Origin: Deltaproteobacteria bacterium
GTDB taxonomy: Bacteria > Desulfobacterota > DSM-4660 > Desulfatiglandales > Desulfatiglandaceae
Direction: 5' to 3'
DNA length: 15,407 nucleotides
Assembly: GCA_018644785.1 (NCBI GenBank)
Contig: JABGPV010000114.1
Coordinates: 1-15,407 of the forward strand
Position 1 is the stretch's first letter; every line of letters begins with the position of its first letter. The translations under genes were made by a program, and so were the position numbers. Of this stretch, positions 1 through 6,500 are shown in pieces. Under the pieces are notes generated by a model. It made no database searches. It had not been told where the DNA came from and saw only the letters and a program-made list of their open reading frames with translations.

Positions 1-39
1 CCCTGCCTGCCATTCAAGCCGATAGGGAAGTCATAAACG

Positions 40-945
40 GTGGCATTGATGGCAAACGTTGAGAAACGAAGCGAGGTATTTCCTGAATGTCAATGGTGTG
101 CGAACAATGTGGGACGAATCGCTTTTTGGGGAAACGTCGGGCTCTTCGGCGTAAAACTCCTCTGTGGAATTGCCGGGGGATCCAAAGCGCTTCTGGCGGA
201 TGCGGTTCATTCGGCCGTGGATGTGGTGACCGCGACAATCGTGATGATCTGCCTTCGCGTCAGCAAAACGCCCCCGGACGAAGAGCATCCCTTCGGGCAC
301 GGACAGGTGGAGTATATCACCTCGCTCTTCATCGGCCTGTCACTGATAACGGTCGCCGTCTTCATCCTTTACAACGCAGTCATGGACATCCTGAGCGGGG
401 TCAGCACCCAGCCGAATTTCATCGCGCTTCTGGGCCTGATTGTTTCTATCATAGGAAACGAATTGATGTTTCGCCAATCTTTATGCTGTGGCGAAAGGTT
501 TCGCTCGCCGGCGATGATAGCGAACGCATGGGAGAACCGGGCGGATGTTTACTCATCCCTTGCGGCGCTGGTGGGCGTGGTCGGAGCCCAGTTGGGGTTC
601 CTGTTCATGGATCGGGTGGGTGCCATTCTCGTGGCCGTATTGATTACCAAGAGCGGCATCAAAATGCTGAGGGACGCGTGGCACGGCATTCTCGACAGGT
701 CCCTGGAGGATGCCGTTGAGAGTCAAATTCGCGAAGAGGCGGAGGCCGATCCCGAGGTGCTGGAGGTCGTTTTGCTAAAGACACGCGCCATCGGGCAGCA
801 CCGGTCTGTGGAAATGAAGTGCAGGGTTTCGCCCGATATTACTTTGAATGAAGGTTACAGGGTCGTCAACCGTGTAAAGGCTCGGCTGGTGGAGAAAATC
901 GATAATCTAGGCTTGATGACCATAAGTCCCACGGCGGATGAGTGA
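40..945 (+). CDS. mamB: MamB-like cation diffusion facilitator (magnetosome iron transporter)
   Basis: Predicted CDF-family divalent metal transporter of the magnetosome membrane. MamB is known to take part in iron loading and vesicle formation. Seen: an N-terminal CxxC (C17, C20) like the one I recall at the start of MamB; the TM2 motif LLADAVHSAVD (D54, H57, D61); HPFGHG after the TM2-3 loop; NELMFR near 140-145; and AMIANAWENRADVYSS (158-173), which closely resembles the MamB TM5 signature. A cytoplasmic C-terminal CDF domain follows (about 220-300). In typical CDFs the TM5 metal site is HxxxD; here the His position is E165 (paired with D169), and MamB proteins also have an acidic residue there. 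The start is uncertain: GTG at 40 has GGGAAG nine bases upstream, ATG at 49 is also in frame, and an in-frame stop at 34-36 limits further extension. MamM or another CDF paralogue is the alternative, but the CxxC and TM5 favour MamB. Confidence 0.85.
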   Translation: MALMANVEKRSEVFPECQWCANNVGRIAFWGNVGLFGVKLLCGIAGGSKALLADAVHSAVDVVTATIVMICLRVSKTPPDEEHPFGHGQVEYITSLFIGLSLITVAVFILYNAVMDILSGVSTQPNFIALLGLIVSIIGNELMFRQSLCCGERFRSPAMIANAWENRADVYSSLAALVGVVGAQLGFLFMDRVGAILVAVLITKSGIKMLRDAWHGILDRSLEDAVESQIREEAEADPEVLEVVLLKTRAIGQHRSVEMKCRVSPDITLNEGYRVVNRVKARLVEKIDNLGLMTISPTADE

Positions 946-1122
946 AGGAAGCTGTTAGCGATCGGTAAAAAATGTTGAGCCCCTTATTTGGCTAAGGCGG
1001 CAAGCCGCAGTTTAAAGTTTAAAGTTTAAAGTTTAAAGTTTTAGGTTTTTCAGTCATAGAAAACCAGGCGATAAGATACTAACCGCCAAATGCTAAAAAA
1101 AGAACGTGAAAGGATTACTGTT
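946..1122. repeat. Intergenic spacer with AGTTTAA heptamer tandem repeat
   Basis: The spacer after mamB holds a tight inverted repeat, GCGGC-AA-GCCGC, at 997-1008. Immediately after it come nearly five tandem copies of the 7-mer AGTTTAA (1009-1042). The pair could act as a weak terminator, but the loop is only two bases and no clean T-run follows. Similar degenerate A/T-rich heptamers occur in other gaps of this window. No promoter is obvious. Confidence 0.6.
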
Positions 1123-4100
1123 ATGATAGATGATTTGAAGGCTGAATCTCAAAGACTGGCCGCAACGGAAGAACGACTTCTTTCACTGAAAAGCAGTGTG
1201 AAATGGTGGACCGTCAACCTGATAGTTCTGGCCATGGTGGCACTGGGCTTTATTTTCGTTTTCATGTACCCCAATCTTCTGCCCGGGAAACTGGGAAGCT
1301 CGTTGGCCGCCTTTCTGGGAAAGGATGTGGTGGCATCAACCCAAAGGGCGTATCTCGGGGTGGAAATTCAGGATTTGAAGACATCCGTGGCCAGTGCCCT
1401 GAATCTCAGATACGGCCAGGGCGTAACAATCACCCGGGTAATCTCCGCTTCACCGGCCGCCCGGGCCCGTCTTCGAGCCGGGGACATCATCTTACGCTTT
1501 GACCGTTCCATCGTAGGCAATACGGCGGCACTCCAAAAACTGATGGCCGATGCGGAACCCGGTGATGTGGTGCAGGCGGTTATCGACCGGGCGGGTCAAG
1601 TGAGGACCTATTATGTGGAACTGGGTCAACCGCCCGTCTATCTCGTCCAGACCGCCCTGGGTTCGCCCCCCCAGACGGGCACAACCGAGGATCAAACCGT
1701 TGTCACATCCGATTGGGGATGTACGCTCTCTCCGTTGACCGCCGATCTTGTCCGGACACTGTCCCTTCCCGCATCCATCAGGGGCGTTGTCGTTGTGGCG
1801 GTGGCGCCCGTGGGCCTGGCCAAAAGCGCCGGCATATTGCCGGGAGATGTGATTGTCGGCGTCAATCGAGAGGAAACCGAGGACCTCGCCTCTTTTTACA
1901 AGGAAATTCAGGGTCAGGAATCCGTGACCTTAGGCATCTATAGAAAGGGTCAGACCCTGTATCTACAATTGCAAACGGCCTCAGCGTCGCCTCCCGTGGC
2001 CACCATCGCCGGAAGCCTGGGCGACAGCGCCCCCCTCCCCTCCCGGGTGGCGGTGGCAGCCGTGGGTAACGATCTCAAATCCCAGGTTGCGGTACGTTTC
2101 GGAACAGCACCCTATTTCATTGTTGCGGATCTGGCTCAAAATCGATTCTGGACAATCCCTAACACGGCCCTGAACGACACGAGAGGTTTCGGCATCGCGG
2201 CCGCCCAGCTTGTGGCGGCACAGGGAACCGGGGCCGCCGTGAGCGGCAGCTATGGCGCTCAGGCTTTTGCCACGTTAAAAGCCTTGAATATTACCCCTTT
2301 TGTCGCCAAACCTGAAACGGTGTCGGATGCGCTCAGCGAATACCGTTCAGGCCTCCTCGCCCTGATGGCGGATCCGACCCTTTCCGGGTACGGTTATACC
2401 CGGAACATTTTACCCACGGGGGGGAGCCCCTTTGGCAGTGAAGACGATACGGACACAACCACCACCGATGAAGAGGAAGAGGAGCAGAGCGGATACAAGG
2501 GTCTCCCCTACACCATACCCCCCAAGGGTTCATATGATCCGGTATTGGACCCTGCAAACGCCTTGCAGCAAACAGCGGGTTCCACCCAGCGCTCGGAATA
2601 CTGTTACTGCGCCTTCTGCCAGATTGTCGTGCCTCACCCGGCAAGCGTCCCCTGTTCCGAGCTCACGTGTCCCCAATGCGGCAACCGCCTCATGAATCTG
2701 GATTCCGGCACTACGCTCCCCAATACCGGCAACGTGCAGAGCCTGGTCCCGGGTCAATTGGGAACCATTGCGGGTTCCACCAGCCAGCAATCTCAACTCC
2801 AGAGCCAGCAATCTCAACTCCAAACTCAGAGCCGGCTGAACACAACGGTCGTCGGCACTCAGACGCAGACCCTGCCGGCCACCGCTTCGACGCTGAATCT
2901 CAACCAGCAGACGCAGTACTGTTATTGTCCCATCTGCAACATTGTTTACGAACACCCCGCGGGCATCCCCTGTTCATCCTTGACTTGCTCGGTATGTGGT
3001 AACCGGTTGATGAGTCTCGATTCCGGATCCAGAATTTCACAGGTTTTGCCCATCACCGGGGTTACGGTGGGCGGGCAACCCGATACCATCCCACCCACGG
3101 GCCAGACCTCGGTAGGAATTGCAACCGCGGGCCAGCCCGTCACCGGGGTTACGGTGGGCGGGCAACCCGATACCATCCCGCCCACAGGGCAAACGTCCGC
3201 CGGGATCACAACGGGCGGGCAGCCCGATACCATCCCACCCACGGGGCAAACGTCCGCCGGGATCACAACGGGCGGGCAGCCCGATACCATCCCACCCACG
3301 GGGCAAACGTCCGCCGGAATTACCGTGGGCGGGCAACCCGATACCATCCCGCCCACAGGGCAAACATCCGCCGGGATTACAACGGGCGGACAGCCCGATA
3401 CCATCCCACCCACGGGGCAGACCTCGGCGGGAACAACTTCCTCATCAACAGGGGTCCTTCAGGGAACTGTTGACGGAAGCTGTATCTGTCCCAAATGCGG
3501 AACAACCGTTCCCCATGTGCGTGGAACCGCCTGTTACACCATCCCCTGCCCCAAATGCGGTACGCTCATGGTCGGAGAAGGGGCAGTCCTGAGCCCCATA
3601 TCCGTTTACCCGACGGCGCTGACCACTGTGGGGATTACCGTGGGCGGGCAGCCCGATACCATCCCACCCACCGGACAAACGTCCGCCGGGATCACAACGG
3701 GCGGGCAACCTGACACCATCCCGCCCACAGGGCAAACGTCCGCCGGGATTACCGTAGCCGGAGTGAGTACGGCCATTCCGACTGCCAGTCAGCCTTTGAC
3801 TTTGACTGCCGGCTCCCCCATTGCCGCTCAGTCCGTCGCCGGGGAAGATCAGGGGACCATCTGCATCGCCGCAACCGGCCCCACAATGAATGCACAGGTA
3901 GCGCCCCTGTTCGGGCGCGCTCCATACTTCCTGCTGGTGGGCCTGGGTACTTTCAAGGTCATTCCAAATCCCAATATCGGCGACAGGACCGGCGTCGGCG
4001 TTCAGTCCGCGCAACTGGTGGTCAGCGAGGGAGCAAGGGTTGTTATTACAAACGATCTGGCCGTCAAAGCCATGGAAGAGCTGATGCGGCTTCGCGTTCA

Positions 4101-4266
4101 GGTCTTTACCGGGGTAACCGGCACCGCAGCCCAGGCAGTGGACTGGTATCAGAGCAACCGGTTGACGCCGGCGACCTTGAGCACATCAAGTGTTGAAGAA
4201 GAAGACCATGGTCAAAGTTCCAGCAAATCCAAGTCCAAGGGAGAGTCCACTTCGAAATCACTTTAG
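1123..4266 (+). CDS. Large membrane-anchored protein with two PDZ domains, two NifX-like domains and three Cys/His modules (MamP / MamE C-terminal type)
   Basis: Probable magnetosome redox or scaffold protein, 1047 aa. Start: ATG 1123 has AAAGGA eight bases upstream; the in-frame ATG at 1090 has no ribosome site. Domains numbered from 1123: cytoplasmic lead, one TM helix (about 26-50), PDZ 1 (75-167, LGVEI...ARLRAGDIIL), PDZ 2 (196-286, SAGILPGDVIVGV), NifX/dinitrogenase-cofactor-like domain 1 (309-416, FGTAPYF), an acidic stretch (441-454), Cys module 1 (494-519), a Q/S linker, Cys module 2 (600-625), a 19-residue repeat tract (644-771), Cys module 3 (787-812), two more repeats (835-877), NifX-like domain 2 (911-1020, FGRAPYF) and a Ser/Lys tail. 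Each Cys module is CxC-x2-C-x5-H-x5-C-x4-C-x2-C, probably a metal or zinc-ribbon/rubredoxin-like site. No CXXCH haem motif is present, although MamP and MamE normally carry them. Its position before the PDZ-less protease suggests a split MamE (C-terminal part) or a MamP equivalent. The exact orthologue is not clear. Confidence 0.8.
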   Translation: MIDDLKAESQRLAATEERLLSLKSSVKWWTVNLIVLAMVALGFIFVFMYPNLLPGKLGSSLAAFLGKDVVASTQRAYLGVEIQDLKTSVASALNLRYGQGVTITRVISASPAARARLRAGDIILRFDRSIVGNTAALQKLMADAEPGDVVQAVIDRAGQVRTYYVELGQPPVYLVQTALGSPPQTGTTEDQTVVTSDWGCTLSPLTADLVRTLSLPASIRGVVVVAVAPVGLAKSAGILPGDVIVGVNREETEDLASFYKEIQGQESVTLGIYRKGQTLYLQLQTASASPPVATIAGSLGDSAPLPSRVAVAAVGNDLKSQVAVRFGTAPYFIVADLAQNRFWTIPNTALNDTRGFGIAAAQLVAAQGTGAAVSGSYGAQAFATLKALNITPFVAKPETVSDALSEYRSGLLALMADPTLSGYGYTRNILPTGGSPFGSEDDTDTTTTDEEEEEQSGYKGLPYTIPPKGSYDPVLDPANALQQTAGSTQRSEYCYCAFCQIVVPHPASVPCSELTCPQCGNRLMNLDSGTTLPNTGNVQSLVPGQLGTIAGSTSQQSQLQSQQSQLQTQSRLNTTVVGTQTQTLPATASTLNLNQQTQYCYCPICNIVYEHPAGIPCSSLTCSVCGNRLMSLDSGSRISQVLPITGVTVGGQPDTIPPTGQTSVGIATAGQPVTGVTVGGQPDTIPPTGQTSAGITTGGQPDTIPPTGQTSAGITTGGQPDTIPPTGQTSAGITVGGQPDTIPPTGQTSAGITTGGQPDTIPPTGQTSAGTTSSSTGVLQGTVDGSCICPKCGTTVPHVRGTACYTIPCPKCGTLMVGEGAVLSPISVYPTALTTVGITVGGQPDTIPPTGQTSAGITTGGQPDTIPPTGQTSAGITVAGVSTAIPTASQPLTLTAGSPIAAQSVAGEDQGTICIAATGPTMNAQVAPLFGRAPYFLLVGLGTFKVIPNPNIGDRTGVGVQSAQLVVSEGARVVITNDLAVKAMEELMRLRVQVFTGVTGTAAQAVDWYQSNRLTPATLSTSSVEEEDHGQSSSKSKSKGESTSKSL
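3058..3435 (+). repeat. 57-bp coding tandem repeats, block 1 (six copies)
   Basis: Six copies of a unit encoding GGQPDTIPPTGQTSAGITT or close variants. Copies 2 to 6 are spaced exactly 19 codons (57 bp) apart, and copy 1 is separated from copy 2 by a short degenerate insert. The nucleotide sequence is also nearly identical between copies, which indicates recent duplication or conversion. The tract is a Pro/Thr/Gly linker between Cys modules 2 and 3 of the PDZ/NifX-like protein. Confidence 0.9.
3628..3753 (+). repeat. 57-bp coding tandem repeats, block 2 (two copies)
   Basis: Two further copies of the same 19-residue linker unit, between Cys module 3 and the second NifX-like domain. Module 3 is therefore flanked on both sides by the repeat, as if inserted into or copied with it. 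Confidence 0.9.
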
Positions 4267-4278
4267 AAAACAAACGTT

Positions 4279-5106
4279 ATGACGAACTCGATCATTAAAC
4301 TATTTCTTTTTTTCCTGCTGGTCGTTTTAGCGCTGGTTCAAGTCACGCTTTTGCTGGGCTACTATTGGACCTACCCGAAAACGGGAACCGAAGCAGTGGC
4401 GAGCGGGCCGGAACCAGCCGCGATTCAAGTTTCCGCCATCTTGACGGCGAATGATCCGGCCGTGGCCGTGGCGCGGGTTCGATCCGCCGTGGTCTACATC
4501 ACCGGCCATCCCATAGCCGCGACATCGTCCCTGCCACCCACCGTGGGCATTGCTTTTACACCGACGTCACTCCCCGGTGACAAAATGGGATCCGGGATGA
4601 TCTTTAATCCCGCAGGCTACATCCTGACCAATTATCATGTTGCCTCGGTCATGACGGATATTCGCGTCAGTCTCTTCGGACATCCGGAAGGCGCCTATGC
4701 TGCGGAAGTGATCGCCCTTGACGCGCAAAATGATCTCGCAGTCATCAAAGTCAATACCGGCTTCCCTTTGCCCGTTGTCACATTGGGCAACTCAGACATG
4801 GTGGAAATCGCAGACGAAGTGCTGGCCGTCGGTTGTCCTTTCAGCCTGGAGCAGTCCGTAAGCCACGGGATCATCAGCGACACCAAACGCACTGTCAACA
4901 TCGAGGGACGGGACTACGTGGATTTGATTCAAACCGACGCGTCCGTCAATTCCGGAAACAGCGGGGGACCATTGATCAATCCAGCCGGAGAAGTGATCGG
5001 GGTCAATGTCGCTATTTTCGCGCCCAACAGGGTTTATTGCGGTGTTGGCTTTGCAATACCGGTAAACCGAGCGAAATTGTTCCTTATGAAGATCAAAAAT
5101 CAGTGA
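4279..5106 (+). CDS. mamE: Membrane-anchored trypsin-like serine protease without PDZ domain (MamE N-terminal / HtrA type)
   Basis: Predicted HtrA/DegP-fold protease anchored by one N-terminal helix (about 7-28). It would act in the magnetosome lumen or periplasm, where MamE is known to process magnetosome proteins and control crystal maturation. The triad is intact: H120 in LTNYHV, D152 in NDLAVIKV, S228 in GNSGGP. GSGMIFNPAGYILTN and GVGFAIPVN are typical HtrA strands. At 275 aa it ends right after the protease domain, with no PDZ or CXXCH motifs, so it corresponds to the 'MamE-Nter' form of deep-branching magnetotactic bacteria. It begins 12 bases after the stop of the PDZ protein; no clear ribosome site is seen, so translation may be coupled. 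MamO is the alternative, but MamO normally lacks a functional triad. An ordinary Deg protease cannot be excluded from sequence alone; the neighbours favour MamE. Confidence 0.75.
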   Translation: MTNSIIKLFLFFLLVVLALVQVTLLLGYYWTYPKTGTEAVASGPEPAAIQVSAILTANDPAVAVARVRSAVVYITGHPIAATSSLPPTVGIAFTPTSLPGDKMGSGMIFNPAGYILTNYHVASVMTDIRVSLFGHPEGAYAAEVIALDAQNDLAVIKVNTGFPLPVVTLGNSDMVEIADEVLAVGCPFSLEQSVSHGIISDTKRTVNIEGRDYVDLIQTDASVNSGNSGGPLINPAGEVIGVNVAIFAPNRVYCGVGFAIPVNRAKLFLMKIKNQ

Positions 5107-5123
5107 AGGGGTGAAACGAAATC

Positions 5124-5294
5124 ATGTTGAATATCATTGTGGGGCTTTGTCTTTTGTGTATCGGGATCTTCGGGATAATGACCAATTGGTGGGCTGTTTT
5201 CGATTTTGTAAAAGTCGTTATTCCCGTCGGCATTATTATTTTCGGGGTATTGTCTGTTCTGGCAGGGATCGGCAGCGTCAGGAAATCCAAATAA
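5124..5294 (+). CDS. mamI: MamI-like two-helix magnetosome membrane peptide
   Basis: A 56-aa protein beginning MLNIIVGLCLLCIGIFGIM, with two hydrophobic helices (about 3-19 and 30-49) separated by the short NWWAVFDFVK segment and ending in a basic tail, VRKSK. The WW-x-V-x-[DE]-F loop, the VIPVGIIIFG second helix and the LAG-x-x-SVR end match the MamI pattern as I remember it. MamI is required for magnetosome membrane invagination in magnetospirilla. It follows the protease stop by 17 bases; an AAGGGG sits upstream at slightly long spacing. Identification rests on a short protein, but the match and the context agree. Confidence 0.75.
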   Translation: MLNIIVGLCLLCIGIFGIMTNWWAVFDFVKVVIPVGIIIFGVLSVLAGIGSVRKSK

Positions 5295-5346
5295 CCCCCA
5301 ACGCAAGGGCAATATATGTGTGTTTGGTAGAGAAGAGGTTTGAAAA

Positions 5347-5407
5347 TTGAAATTTGAAATTGGGAAAACATACGCGTTTAAATACGTCACAGAATTTCTA
5401 ATTTCAA
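5347..5407. repeat. Inverted repeat of A/T-rich heptamers (possible hairpin)
   Basis: The arm TTGAAATTTGAAATT (5347-5361) pairs with AATTTCTAATTTCAA (5393-5407), with one mismatch in 15 and a 31-base loop. It lies in the 203-base gap between mamI and the first 39-aa peptide gene. It could form a transcript hairpin or insulate the two groups. It could also be just inverted heptamer repeats of the type scattered in this genome. Confidence 0.5.
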
Positions 5408-5497
5408 GTCTCAAGTTTCGCATGGCTTTTCAAAAAAATGTAAACCGGCAAGTGAAGGATGTCGAAAACGAGAAAATGCGAAAGGAGGTGAAATCGT

Positions 5498-5617
5498 ATG
5501 ACTTTCGGTAGCATATTGCTGATAGCGGTTGTTATAGCGTTAATCGTAATTGGTGCGAAGTTAAGGAACAATTCCCGGAAACTGCAGGAATTGGAAGAGC
5601 TTTTCATCAAAGAGTAG
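5498..5617 (+). CDS. 39-aa single-helix membrane peptide, copy 1
   Basis: A small peptide, MTFGSILLIAVVIALIVIG followed by a basic/acidic amphipathic tail (KLRNNSRKLQELEELFIKE). The ribosome site AAAGGAGGTG ends seven bases before the ATG, which strongly supports translation. One membrane helix (about 4-20) has a cytoplasmic-type charged tail. It is a clear paralogue of the next gene (same length; both have GS near the start and the KLQELEE segment). Function unknown; the location suggests a magnetosome membrane or scaffold-anchoring peptide. Confidence 0.75.
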   Translation: MTFGSILLIAVVIALIVIGAKLRNNSRKLQELEELFIKE

Positions 5618-5640
5618 CCCCTTAAACCGTACCGCTTCAT

Positions 5641-5687
5641 GCGGACAATCGTAATGGTTACAACGGTGGAAGTCCTGAGTTGTCCGC
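5641..5687. repeat. Inverted repeat GCGGACAA ... TTGTCCGC between the duplicated peptide genes
   Basis: Perfect 8-bp arms at 5641-5648 and 5680-5687 with a 31-base loop, between the two 39-aa genes. Could be an RNA hairpin or an operator-like site; no T-run follows, so it is not a clear terminator. Confidence 0.4.
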
Positions 5688-5706
5688 CGGGGAAAGGAGT
5701 CTGATA

Positions 5707-5826
5707 ATGAGCATAGGAAGCCTCGTTCTGCTGGCTGTAATTGTGTCGGTATTCGTGATCGGTTCAAAAGTAAAGAAAACGACCCGAAAACTTCAGGAAT
5801 TGGAAGAAAGCATGAGCATGAAGTAA
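5707..5826 (+). CDS. 39-aa single-helix membrane peptide, copy 2
   Basis: MSIGSLVLLAVIVSVFVIG plus a tail with KLQELEE. It has the same length and layout as the gene at 5498: one helix (about 4-19), a Lys-rich junction, then a short amphipathic helix. Ribosome site AAAGGAG lies upstream. The two genes look like a tandem duplication that has diverged outside the start and the KLQELEE stretch. Function unknown. Confidence 0.75.
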   Translation: MSIGSLVLLAVIVSVFVIGSKVKKTTRKLQELEESMSMK

Positions 5827-5853
5827 CGATCAACACCAAAAGGAGGAAACATT

Positions 5854-6297
5854 ATGGCGGGGACGATTGGTGTAGCGGATGGCACAGGCCCATTGTTGCT
5901 GCATGATCCCACTGATTTGGCAACGGTGGTTACGGCAGGCACAACCTCAGTGGGTGTAGCGGATGGCACAGGCCCCCTGTTGCTGCATGATCCCACCGAT
6001 CTGGCAACGGTGGTTACAGGCGGCACAACCACGGCGGGGATAACAACGGGAGGCACAACCACGGCCGGGATAACGACGTCCGGAACAACCCTTTCAACTT
6101 CAAGCAGCGGCGTACAGCTTTCCACGAGCAAGGCATCACTCTCCAGTTTATGGACATCATCGGGGAGCCAGACCGCGACGAGTGCAGCCGTATTGGGCGG
6201 TGCCCTTGCAATCGGGGCGGTCTTTCTTACGGGCGCTCTTTTTGCGGGCGTCGGCCTTCTCAGTTACGCCGTAACAAAAGCGGCAATTGAGCCGTGA
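5854..6297 (+). CDS. Repeat-rich protein with C-terminal Gly-rich membrane helix
   Basis: 147 aa, preceded by a strong AAAGGAGG. Residues 6-61 are two near-identical 28-residue repeats beginning GVADGTGPLLLHDPTDL. A Thr/Gly linker, GGTTTAGITT twice (57-76), follows, then a Ser/Thr stretch, then one Ala/Gly/Leu-rich membrane helix (about 111-137) and a short tail. The AGITTGG linker is nearly the same as the linker in the large PDZ/NifX-like protein, so the two may share an origin or environment. Low-complexity extra-membrane part plus Gly-rich helix recalls the Mms6/MamD style of crystal-surface proteins, but there is no sequence identity I can claim. Not recognised; probably a magnetosome membrane protein. 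Confidence 0.75.
   Translation: MAGTIGVADGTGPLLLHDPTDLATVVTAGTTSVGVADGTGPLLLHDPTDLATVVTGGTTTAGITTGGTTTAGITTSGTTLSTSSSGVQLSTSKASLSSLWTSSGSQTATSAAVLGGALAIGAVFLTGALFAGVGLLSYAVTKAAIEP
5869..6033 (+). repeat. Two 84-bp coding direct repeats
   Basis: Copy 1 starts at 5869 and copy 2 at 5953, an exact 28-codon period. The DNA is almost unchanged over the GVADGTGPLLLHDPTDL part, which indicates recent duplication. Confidence 0.9.
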
Positions 6298-6302
6298 TTT
6301 CA

Positions 6303-6386
6303 CAGGGTACAGGGGCTGTCGGCAGCTGTCAGGGGGCAGGACGAAATTCGAAGCTACTTTTTCTGAACCCTGACAACTGCACCCTG
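6303..6386. repeat. Imperfect inverted-repeat element
   Basis: The left end CAGGGTACAGGGGCTGTC...GCTGTCAGGG is mirrored by CCCTGACAACTGCACCCTG at 6368-6386. The outer CAGGGT-CAG and inner TGTCAGGG blocks match on opposite strands. It begins a few bases after the stop of the preceding gene. It may be a palindromic dispersed element (REP/MITE-like) or a transcript hairpin. Confidence 0.5.
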
Positions 6387-6412
6387 TAAACGAGTTCATC
6401 AGGCGGGGGACG

Positions 6413-6489
6413 ATATCATCGTCGCACAAAACAAACGGACCGACATTCACCCCACCCGAAAACGAAGGCATAAAGGTCAGTCAAGCGAT
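6413..6489 (+). pseudogene. Remnant of an actin-like (mad28-like) gene with a 187-bp internal deletion
   Basis: Bases 6413-6458 match 14664-14709 of the actin-like gene with 5 differences in 46. Bases 6457-6489 then match 14895-14927 with about three differences. The segment between (187 bp in the intact gene) is missing, and the join lies at a shared CG. The first part reads IIVAQNKRTDIHPTR, equivalent to the region just after the phosphate-1 loop. The deletion is not a multiple of three, so the second part is out of frame. Outside these limits similarity stops. It is a gene fossil in the leader of the next gene, whose ribosome site begins right at its end. Confidence 0.8.
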
Positions 6490-6500
6490 GAGGATAAGAA

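Noticed and set aside
1090..1122. Upstream start for the large PDZ protein
   Set aside because: No ribosome site before ATG 1090, while AAAGGA is correctly spaced before ATG 1123.
2946..3413. Long minus-strand frame with regular repeats (GGMVSGCPP...)
   Set aside because: It is the complement of the 57-bp coding repeats; the period being a multiple of three keeps all frames open.
3058..3435. CRISPR-like regular repeats
   Set aside because: The repeats are contiguous, in frame and coding, with no unique spacers.
5422..5511. 29-codon + frame (MAFQKNVNRQVKDVE...) before the first 39-aa peptide
   Set aside because: No ribosome site; it runs over the ribosome site and start of the peptide gene.
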